Of a stretch of DNA of 64,000 bases, positions 7,854 to 14,419 are shown piece by piece (positions within the stretch are counted from its first letter, which is position 1; each line of letters starts with the position of its first letter). A program made the translations under genes and the position numbers. The notes beneath the pieces were generated by a model, which was not told the origin of the DNA, searched no databases, and was given only the letters and a program-made list of their open reading frames with translations. The DNA is from Prevotellaceae bacterium UBA4361. GTDB lineage: Bacteria; Bacteroidota; Bacteroidia; Bacteroidales; Bacteroidaceae. Where the stretch lies: contig DGSN01000072.1 in the NCBI GenBank assembly GCA_002393575.1, positions 34,109-98,108 of the forward strand. Reading direction: 5' to 3'.

Positions 7854-9191
7854 CTATACGATTCCCTGAGCCATCATCGCCTTTGCCACTTTCATGAAGC
7901 CCGCAATGTTGGCTCCCTTCACGTAGTTGATGTAGCCATCAGGCTCTTTGCCGTACTTCACGCACTGAGCATGGATGGCGTGCATGATGCCATGCAGTCT
8001 CTCATCCACTTCCTTGGCAGACCAACTGAGGTGCATGGCGTTCTGGCTCATTTCGAGTCCACTCGTCGCCACACCTCCAGCATTCACAGCCTTGCCTGGC
8101 GCATACAGCATCCTGGCATCGATGAATGCGTCAATAGCTTCTGGCGTGCAACCCATGTTCGAAATCTCACCCACGCAGATGCAACCATTCTCGATGAGTT
8201 GCTTGGCATCCTCACCGTTCAGTTCGTTCTGGGTGGCACAAGGCAAAGCGATGTCGCACTTCACCTCCCACGGACGATGTCCAGCCACGAAGGTAGAGCC
8301 TGGGAACATGTCGGCGTATGGCTGGCAGATGTCATTGCCCGAGGCACGGAGTTCGAGCAGATAGTCAATCTTCTCACCACTCACACCCTCAGGGTCGTAG
8401 ATGTAGCCATCAGGTCCGCTGATGGTAATGACTTTCGCACCCAGTTGCGTTGCCTTCGTTGCAGCACCCCATGCCACATTGCCAAAACCACTGATAGCCA
8501 CCGTCTTGCCCTTGATACTGATTCCCTTCGTTTCCAGCATTTGGTTCACGAAGTAAAGTCCTCCGAAGCCCGTTGCCTCTGGACGAACAAGCGAACCGCC
8601 AAACTCCAAGCCCTTGCCTGTGAGCACACCGCTCCAGTCGCGCGTCAGTTTCTTGTATTGTCCGAAGAGATAACCCACTTCGCGAGCCCCCACACCGATG
8701 TCGCCTGCTGGCACGTCGATTTCAGGACCGATGTAGCGATAGAGTTCGTTCATGAATGCTTGGCAGAAACGCATGATTTCGGCATCACTCTTTCCGCGAG
8801 GAGAGAAATCCGAACCACCTTTACCACCGCCCATCGGCAGCGTAGTGAGGGCATTCTTGAAAGTCTGCTCAAATCCCAAGAACTTCAAGATGGAGAGGTT
8901 CACCGAACGGTGAAAGCGGAGACCACCCTTGTAAGGACCGATGGCACTGTTGAACTGCACACGGTAGCCCAAGTTCACTTGCACTTCGCCTTTATCGTCC
9001 ACCCAAGGCACACGGAACGTGATGATGCGCTCAGGCTCTACGAGTCGTTCAATGAGTTTGGCACGTTCGAATTCAGGGTGCTGGTTATACACCTCCTCGA
9101 TTGACATGAGCACTTCCTTCACGGCTTGCAAATACTCCACTTCGCCTGGATGCTTAGCCTCCAACTGAGCCATTACATTTTGTATCTTCAT
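7854..9191 (-). CDS. gdhA: NADP-type glutamate dehydrogenase
   Basis: A 445-residue cytoplasmic enzyme that makes glutamate from 2-oxoglutarate and ammonia, the main ammonium assimilation route in rumen and gut Bacteroidales. Seen: PYKGGLRFHRSVN, the catalytic-lysine region LPMGGGKGGSDFSPRGKSD, PAGDIGVGAREVGYLFGQY, the Rossmann motif VAISGFGNVAWGAA, and the family C-terminus. Length and motifs fit the hexameric 450-residue class. NADP preference is inferred from that class. A well-formed promoter is present at 9316-9346. Confidence 0.96.
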   Translation of the reverse strand: MKIQNVMAQLEAKHPGEVEYLQAVKEVLMSIEEVYNQHPEFERAKLIERLVEPERIITFRVPWVDDKGEVQVNLGYRVQFNSAIGPYKGGLRFHRSVNLSILKFLGFEQTFKNALTTLPMGGGKGGSDFSPRGKSDAEIMRFCQAFMNELYRYIGPEIDVPAGDIGVGAREVGYLFGQYKKLTRDWSGVLTGKGLEFGGSLVRPEATGFGGLYFVNQMLETKGISIKGKTVAISGFGNVAWGAATKATQLGAKVITISGPDGYIYDPEGVSGEKIDYLLELRASGNDICQPYADMFPGSTFVAGHRPWEVKCDIALPCATQNELNGEDAKQLIENGCICVGEISNMGCTPEAIDAFIDARMLYAPGKAVNAGGVATSGLEMSQNAMHLSWSAKEVDERLHGIMHAIHAQCVKYGKEPDGYINYVKGANIAGFMKVAKAMMAQGIV

Positions 9192-9315
9192 AGCTTTTTC
9201 GTTTGTTTATTTTAGTTAGTTATAGATGTTAGAACTTTCATTTTGTCAAAAGGAAATAGCTTTTATCTATTTGGACAGCCAATTTCCTTGACATTTTGCA
9301 GAAATAATCTTAGTA

Positions 9316-9346
9316 CAAAGATAGTGAAAGGGCAATATCAAACAAA
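9316..9346 (-). promoter_or_regulatory. gdhA promoter (-33 TTTG and -7 TATCTTTG)
   Basis: Minus strand: TTTG at 9343-9346, a 19-base spacer, then TATCTTTG at 9316-9323. This is one of the best matches to the Bacteroidetes consensus in the window and leaves a leader of about 118 nt. Confidence 0.6.
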
Positions 9347-9421
9347 ATTTTATCGGAATTATTTACTTTTATTATTATTTACCACCGTTTTATCACCCTT
9401 TTTGCAAAACACTCTTTACAA

Positions 9422-9706
9422 ATAAGTAGGCACATTGCTTTCCCACGAAAGTATCATGGCTTCGTTTGCCGACCCTGTTATCATGCTCTTCATCGGAGGT
9501 TTCGTCCTTGCCATCGCAGCAGCGAAGACCGGACTGGATGCCTTAGTCGCCAAGGTGCTGCTGAAGCCTTTTGGCAAGCAGAGTGTGAATGATTCTCCAC
9601 CAACATGTTGAAGCAAAACGACATGATGAAAGTGGGTATCATCATGGGTATCATCAGTTTGGTACTTGGCTACACCACTCTCATTCTCGTTGGCAATTCT
9701 TTGTAA
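9422..9706 (+). pseudogene. Remnant of an SLC13/DASS-family anion-sodium symporter
   Basis: Two fragments in different frames are recognisable. The first reads ASFADPVIMLFIGGFVLAI then AAAKTGLDALVAKVLLKPFG, typical of the N-terminal third of DASS dicarboxylate/sulfate carriers, and ends at a stop after SPPTC. The second, frame-shifted, reads TNMLKQNDMMKVGIIMGI then ISLVLGYTTLILVGNSL, which matches the extreme C-terminus of the same family. The several hundred residues between are gone. It has no start codon of its own. A deletion followed by a frameshift is the simplest explanation. Confidence 0.7.
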
Positions 9707-9779
9707 GCATAATAAAAACAAATCTCAATATCACTACGTAAGCATCATCCCTCAAGGTTTCGCTTTTTTCATTCCATGC

Positions 9780-9825
9780 AAAAAAACGCTTGCTCTCCTT
9801 ATTATATTTATAGGAAAGCAAGCGT
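9780..9825 (-). terminator. rfbC terminator
   Basis: On the minus strand the stem ACGCTTGCT.TCC / GGA.AGCAAGCGT is followed by a run of seven T. It lies about 50 bases after the rfbC stop. Confidence 0.75.
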
Positions 9826-9873
9826 ATTTCTTAAAAGTAAAGTAAGAGATGCTGATTGAAGACCTTTTACTTT

Positions 9874-10440
9874 TTATACCATCTCCTCATACACAAAAGG
9901 AATCTCAGCATCAGCCAGCAATGGATGATGCGCATCCTTCTCACTGAGAATACGGTTTTCCTTTGGCACACGCCAGTCAATGCCCAAAGCAGGATCGTCC
10001 CAAGCAATAGCACCCTCAGCCTGAGGCGCATAGTAGTTGTCACACTTATACTGGAACACAGCCTCGTCACTCAGCACGGCAAATCCATGCGCAAAACCAT
10101 GAGGAACAAAGAACTGGCGATGGTTGTCCTCCGTCAGTTCTACAGCCACGTGCTGACCAAACGTAGGACTTCCCTTCCTAATATCCACCGCCACGTCGAG
10201 CACAGCACCACGTACCACACGCACCAGTTTTGCCTGTGTGAACGGAGGCAACTGGAAGTGCAAGCCACGCACCACGCCAGCTATCGAACGACTTTCGTTG
10301 TCCTGCACGAAAACAGTCTTACACACCTGTTCCTCAAACTGACGCTGGGAAAAACTCTCGAAAAAATAGCCACGGGCATCACCAAAAATGCGAGGCTCAA
10401 TGATTTTCACACCCTGAATCGGTGTATCAATTACGTTCAT
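9874..10440 (-). CDS. rfbC: dTDP-4-dehydrorhamnose 3,5-epimerase
   Basis: A 188-residue cytoplasmic cupin-fold enzyme of dTDP-L-rhamnose synthesis, supplying rhamnose for surface polysaccharides. Seen: the N-terminal GVKIIEPRIFGDARGYFFES, the catalytic-His motif GVVRGLHFQLPPFTQAKLVRV, VAVDIRKGSPTFGQ, and FVPHGFAHGFAVLSDEA. Full family length. The rest of the rhamnose pathway is not in the window. It is divergent from aroB, and the shared spacer carries back-to-back promoters. Confidence 0.95.
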   Translation of the reverse strand: MNVIDTPIQGVKIIEPRIFGDARGYFFESFSQRQFEEQVCKTVFVQDNESRSIAGVVRGLHFQLPPFTQAKLVRVVRGAVLDVAVDIRKGSPTFGQHVAVELTEDNHRQFFVPHGFAHGFAVLSDEAVFQYKCDNYYAPQAEGAIAWDDPALGIDWRVPKENRILSEKDAHHPLLADAEIPFVYEEMV

Positions 10441-10467
10441 CTTCTTTCAGTTTGAATCAATTTTGCT

Positions 10468-10507
10468 GCAAAGTTACACATTTTTTATAGAATTTCTTTA
10501 ACTTTGC
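10468..10507. promoter_or_regulatory. Divergent -7 boxes for rfbC (minus) and aroB (plus)
   Basis: TAACTTTGC is read on the minus strand at 10468-10476 (rfbC) and on the plus strand at 10499-10507 (aroB), so the two promoters lie back to back only 22 bases apart. Polymerases on the two strands would compete for this space. Confidence 0.55.
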
Positions 10508-10516
10508 AACAAAATA

Positions 10517-10564
10517 AATGAAGGATTCCTCATTCTTCATTCTTCATTCTTCATTCTTCATTTA
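10517..10564. repeat. R1 repeat forming the aroB leader
   Basis: Five near-tandem CATTCTT units fill the aroB 5' leader between the promoter box and the ATG at 10569. Confidence 0.7.
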
Positions 10565-10568
10565 ACTC

Positions 10569-11612
10569 ATGAACAACGTCATCATATCCACCAACATCGA
10601 GCAAACGCTCACCGAAGCCATTGCCCGTGTGCCACACGACAAGCTCTTCGTCCTCACCGACGAGAACACCCATCGCCTCTGCCTGCCACTCATCCAGCAG
10701 CTCCCCTGTCTCGCCGAAGCGCAGACCATCATCATCGGAGCCACAGACACGCACAAAACCATTGACACACTCTGCCAAGTGTGGACCGCCTTAGGCAACG
10801 GAGGAGGCACACGCCATTCGCTCATGGTGAACCTCGGAGGAGGAATGGTGACTGACTTGGGCGGCTTCGCAGCCTCCACTTTCAAGCGCGGCATCAAATA
10901 CATCAACATCCCCACCACACTCCTCTCTATGGTGGATGCCAGCGTAGGCGGAAAGACGGGAGTCAACTTCAATGGACTGAAGAACGAAATCGGAGTCTTC
11001 AACGCAGCCGACACCGTCATCCTCGACACCGAATTCCTCAAGACACTCGATGCCGAGAACATCTGCTCAGGCTATGCCGAGATGCTCAAGCACGGACTCA
11101 TCAGCAATCAAGAAATTCTTTCCGAACTTCTCAACTTCGACCTCCAACAGCCCGACCTGCTCCACCTCGGACAGATGGTTGACACCAGCGTGGCAGTCAA
11201 GGAACGAATCGTAGAAGAAGACCCCTTCGAGCAAGGCATCCGCAAGGCACTCAACCTGGGCCACACCATCGGCCATGCCTTCGAAAGCTTTGCCCTCACG
11301 CGCCGTCCCGTCCTGCATGGCTATGCCGTGGCATGGGGACTCATCCCCGAACTCTACCTCAGTTGCGTCAAGACAGGATTCCCCACCGCCATCATGCGCC
11401 AGTGCGTCAGCTTCATCAAGGAAAACTACGGCACATTCTCCATCACCTGCGACGACTACCCTACCCTCTTCGAACTGATGACGCACGACAAAAAGAACAC
11501 CGCCGGCACCATCAACTTCACCCTCCTTGCCGACATCGGCGACATCCGCATCAACCAGACCGCCACCAAAGAACTCATCTACGAATCCCTCGACTTCTTC
11601 CGCGAAGGCTAA
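10569..11612 (+). CDS. aroB: 3-dehydroquinate synthase
   Basis: A 347-residue enzyme of the shikimate pathway converting DAHP to 3-dehydroquinate with NAD and a divalent metal. Seen: NLGGGMVTDLGGFAASTFKRG, IPTTLLSMVDASVGGKTGVNF, the metal-binding EMLKHGLI and LNLGHTIGHAFES motifs. Length is normal. The leader between promoter and start is almost wholly R1 repeat. Confidence 0.96.
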   Translation: MNNVIISTNIEQTLTEAIARVPHDKLFVLTDENTHRLCLPLIQQLPCLAEAQTIIIGATDTHKTIDTLCQVWTALGNGGGTRHSLMVNLGGGMVTDLGGFAASTFKRGIKYINIPTTLLSMVDASVGGKTGVNFNGLKNEIGVFNAADTVILDTEFLKTLDAENICSGYAEMLKHGLISNQEILSELLNFDLQQPDLLHLGQMVDTSVAVKERIVEEDPFEQGIRKALNLGHTIGHAFESFALTRRPVLHGYAVAWGLIPELYLSCVKTGFPTAIMRQCVSFIKENYGTFSITCDDYPTLFELMTHDKKNTAGTINFTLLADIGDIRINQTATKELIYESLDFFREG

Positions 11613-11657
11613 CACCCCCATAACCCCCATTAACCCCATAACCCCCATTAACCCCAT
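11613..11657 (-). repeat. C-rich tandem repeat; potential G-quadruplex on the minus strand
   Basis: Units of the form CCCCCATTAACCCCATAA follow the aroB stop and reach to 16 bases before the GH27 ATG. The minus strand has five runs of four or five G separated by four- or five-base loops, which fits a G-quadruplex; the plus strand could form an i-motif. Confidence 0.6.
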
Positions 11658-11672
11658 TTAAAAAAAAGCACT

Positions 11673-13493
11673 ATGAAAAGAACCATTTTATCATTCCTCG
11701 CAGCATTCCTCTGCGCATCCACCCTCCACGCCCAAGAAAACACCGACAGCGTCAAGTCGCCCACGATGGGCTGGAGCTCCTGGAACACCTACGGAGCCAA
11801 CATCAGCGAAAGCATCATCAAGCGCCAAGCCGATGCCATGATTCGCTACAAGCTCAAAGACGTAGGCTACCAGTACATCAACATCGACGACGGATTCTTC
11901 AACGGGCGCGATGCCGACGGACACCTCGTCATCCATCCCACCCGATTCCCCAACGGACTCAAACCCGTAGTCGATTACATCCACTCCAAAGGACTCAAGG
12001 CAGGCATCTACTCCGATGCAGGACATAACACCTGCGCCTCCTACCACGGTGGCGAGAAAGGCGGCATCGGTGCTGGACTCCTCGACCACGACCAGGAAGA
12101 CTGCGACCTCTACTTCAAAGAACTCGAATTCGACTTCTTCAAAGTTGATTTCTGCGGAGGAGTCGATTACCACAACTCCGAGAAACTCAACCTCAACGAG
12201 CGCGAACGCTACGAAGCCATTGCCAAAGCCATCAAGAACACAGGCCGCGAAGTCGTTTTCAACGCCTGCCGATGGGACTACCCAGGCACATGGATTCTCG
12301 ACGTTGCCGACTCCTGGCGCACCACCGGCGACATCAACGCCTCGTGGGGTTCCGTCAAGGACATCATCGCCCAAAACCTCTACCTCTCCGCCTATGCCCG
12401 CAACGGACACTACAACGACATGGACATGCTCGAAGTGGGACGCGGCATGACCGCCACCGAGGACCGCACCCACTTCAGTATATGGTGCATCATGGCATCG
12501 CCACTCCTCATCGGTTGCGACATGAGCAACATGACCGCCACCACTCGCAACCTCCTCACCAACACCGAGCTCATCGCCCTCAACCAAGACCGACTCGGCT
12601 TGCAGGCATACGTGGCAAAAGCATCGGGCGGCACATACATCCTCGTGAAAGACCTCGAAGAGCACAACGGACTCACCCGAGCCGTAGCACTCTACAACCC
12701 CACCGACAACATCCAGTCCATGACACTCAGCTTCGCCGATGTTGATTTGGCAGGAAAAGTCCTCATGCGCGACCTCATCAACAAGCGCGACGAAGGCGAA
12801 TACGAAGACAGCTATACCGTCAACGTACCAGCCCACGGCACCCGCGTGTTCCGACTCACAGCCGAGCACCGACTCATGCGCAGCCTCTACGAAGCCGAGA
12901 CCGCATGGCTCACCGCCTACCAGGAACTCAGCAACAACCAGTGGGCAGAAACCGCCATCTATTCCGCCGACAGCAACTGCTCTGGCGGCGAGAAAGTGGG
13001 ATGGTTGGGCAAGAAAGCCGACAACGACCTCCAATGGCGCAACGTCTTCGTCGATGAAGAAGGCGAATACGAAATGGAACTCTTCTACATGAGTGGAGAA
13101 AACCGCAACGTCAGCATCAGCGTCAACGGCGGTTCCGCCACCCGCATCTCCTGCAACTCTGGCGGCTGGGGCACAGTCGGTTCCAAGAAAATCCGCATCC
13201 ACCTCCAGCAAGGCAACAACGTCATCCGACTCTTCAACACCTCCGCCTGGATGCCCGACATCGACTGCATGAAGCTCACCCTCATCGAGCCATCCAACAA
13301 CATCCACAAACCACGAGTTGTAAAAGAACGCGACCAGCGCATCTACACCACCACTGGAATACAAATATCCAACACATCCTCCCTCTTCTCTCCCCTCACA
13401 GGGGAGCTGGAGGGGTCCAAGGCTGGGAAGGGTCTTTCCACACTTACCAACGGCATCTACATCGCCAACGGGCGCAAAATCCTAAAACGCTAA
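11673..13493 (+). CDS. GH27 alpha-galactosidase with C-terminal carbohydrate-binding module and T9SS sorting tail
   Basis: 606 residues. Signal peptide (AFLCASTLHAQ). The GH27 catalytic barrel starts at MGWSSWNTYG, with INIDDGF, the nucleophile region FFKVDFCGG (Asp159) and the acid/base VADSW (Asp213); family members release terminal alpha-galactose. After a small beta domain, a CBM6/35-like module (about residues 405-545, YEAE...NSGGWGTVGSKK) follows. The last 40 residues look like a type A T9SS sorting domain (RIYTTTGIQIS ... GIYIANGRKILKR), so the enzyme is probably displayed at the cell surface. That tail is interrupted by an in-frame R5 repeat at about 13378-13440. It lies 60 bases after aroB, but co-transcription is unlikely to be functional. 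Confidence 0.9.
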   Translation: MKRTILSFLAAFLCASTLHAQENTDSVKSPTMGWSSWNTYGANISESIIKRQADAMIRYKLKDVGYQYINIDDGFFNGRDADGHLVIHPTRFPNGLKPVVDYIHSKGLKAGIYSDAGHNTCASYHGGEKGGIGAGLLDHDQEDCDLYFKELEFDFFKVDFCGGVDYHNSEKLNLNERERYEAIAKAIKNTGREVVFNACRWDYPGTWILDVADSWRTTGDINASWGSVKDIIAQNLYLSAYARNGHYNDMDMLEVGRGMTATEDRTHFSIWCIMASPLLIGCDMSNMTATTRNLLTNTELIALNQDRLGLQAYVAKASGGTYILVKDLEEHNGLTRAVALYNPTDNIQSMTLSFADVDLAGKVLMRDLINKRDEGEYEDSYTVNVPAHGTRVFRLTAEHRLMRSLYEAETAWLTAYQELSNNQWAETAIYSADSNCSGGEKVGWLGKKADNDLQWRNVFVDEEGEYEMELFYMSGENRNVSISVNGGSATRISCNSGGWGTVGSKKIRIHLQQGNNVIRLFNTSAWMPDIDCMKLTLIEPSNNIHKPRVVKERDQRIYTTTGIQISNTSSLFSPLTGELEGSKAGKGLSTLTNGIYIANGRKILKR

Positions 13494-13539
13494 AAAAAAT
13501 TCCCTTTCCGATTAAACTTTCGTCATTTTCGAGCATCAA

Positions 13540-13746
13540 ATAGAGTGAGAAGTGAAAAGTGAAAAGTGAAAAGTGAAAAGTGAAAAGTGAAAAATGCCAT
13601 CCGGCTCCATCGCTCCACGCTTCACACTTCACGCTTCACGTTGAAAAGTGAAAAGTGAAAAATGCCATCCGGCTCAATCGCTTCACGCTTCACACTTCAC
13701 GCTTCACGTTGAAATTTTTCACTGTTCACTTTTCACTTTTCACTCT
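13540..13746. repeat. R2 block (AAGTGAAA / TTCACGCTTCACG arms, two ATCCGG cores)
   Basis: Tandem AAGTGAA units are followed by CCATCCGGCT cores at 13597 and 13665, then TTCACGCTTCACGTTGAA and the inverted AAGTGAA arm. It fills most of the 295-base spacer between the GH27 gene and the DUF4890-like gene. No gene was found here. Confidence 0.8.
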
Positions 13747-13788
13747 CTAATAATCCCTGATTAAAAACTTAAAAACTTATCCTACAAC

Positions 13789-14202
13789 ATGAAGAAATTG
13801 ATTTTGACGCTCGTAGTAGCAACCCTGGCAGTGACAGCATTCGCACAGCAACGACCACGCGGACAGTTCCGCCAAATGGATCCAAAGGAACAAGCAACAC
13901 GCCGTGCAGACCGACTCAAGGAAACCTGCGGAATCAACGACGACCAGTACAAGAAAGCCTATGACCTCTTTTTCCAGCAGGCAGTAGAAACCGATTCCAT
14001 CTTCAAGGCGATGCAAGCCAGTGGCGACCGCCCTCAGTTTGACCGCGAAGCATTCCAGAAGCGTCAAGAGGAACAGAGAGCAGCCATCAAGGCAATCCTC
14101 ACCGACGAGCAGTTCGAGAAATACGAAAAGTCAGAAGCAGAACGTCGCAGCCGCCGCGGAGGCTTCGGAGGCGGACAGCGTCCACAGCGACAGAATCAGT
14201 AA
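13789..14202 (+). CDS. Secreted DUF4890-like protein, Spy/CpxP-like composition
   Basis: 137 residues: signal peptide (VVATLAVTAFAQ), a helical middle with RADRLKETCGINDDQYKKAYDL and ILTDEQFEKYEKSEAERR, and a Gly/Arg/Gln-rich tail. The two alternating helical motifs resemble those in DUF4890 proteins of Bacteroidetes and, more loosely, periplasmic Spy/CpxP chaperones. The role is unknown; periplasmic location is inferred. The gene stands alone and is followed by a strong hairpin terminator. Confidence 0.75.
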   Translation: MKKLILTLVVATLAVTAFAQQRPRGQFRQMDPKEQATRRADRLKETCGINDDQYKKAYDLFFQQAVETDSIFKAMQASGDRPQFDREAFQKRQEEQRAAIKAILTDEQFEKYEKSEAERRSRRGGFGGGQRPQRQNQ

Positions 14203-14258
14203 ACCCAAATCCCTTTCAAGCAACACGCGAAGGGACCCAACCCAAAACACATCCCATG

Positions 14259-14298
14259 GCGGAGAGACTCAGCGAGTGAGTTTCTCCGCTTTTTTTGT
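14259..14298 (+). terminator. Terminator of the DUF4890-like gene
   Basis: 13-nt arms GCGGAGA.ACTCA and TGAGT.TCTCCGC around a 5-nt loop are followed by a T run interrupted only once. Confidence 0.85.
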
Positions 14299-14305
14299 TC
14301 ATCCA

Positions 14306-14393
14306 CAATGCCATTGGGGATGTATTAGAACGCGATTGGGGAAGCATACGAACGCAATTGGGGAAGCACTCGAACGCGATTGGGGAATAGAAG
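14306..14393. repeat. Four tandem 22-bp repeats (GAACGCGATTGGGGAAGCA type)
   Basis: Units at 14328, 14350 and 14372 are near identical (two to five differences). A degenerate unit keeping only CCATTGGGGA lies at 14306. They fill the gap between two converging genes, after the terminator. Confidence 0.75.
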
Positions 14394-14419
14394 TGAGTGG
14401 TTAGAGATTCCATCATCGT

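Noticed and set aside
7782..9104. 440-codon open frame antisense to gdhA
   Set aside because: Shadow frame; the minus strand carries a complete, well-conserved glutamate dehydrogenase.
11613..11657. Telomere-like or origin repeat
   Set aside because: Only about 45 bases, between two ordinary genes of a chromosome; a quadruplex-forming tandem repeat is the simpler reading.
11691..13364. 557-codon open frame antisense to the GH27 gene
   Set aside because: Val/Glu/Asp-rich shadow of a strongly biased gene; no start region, no motif.
14306..14393. CRISPR array
   Set aside because: The units are directly adjacent with no spacers, and no cas gene is present.
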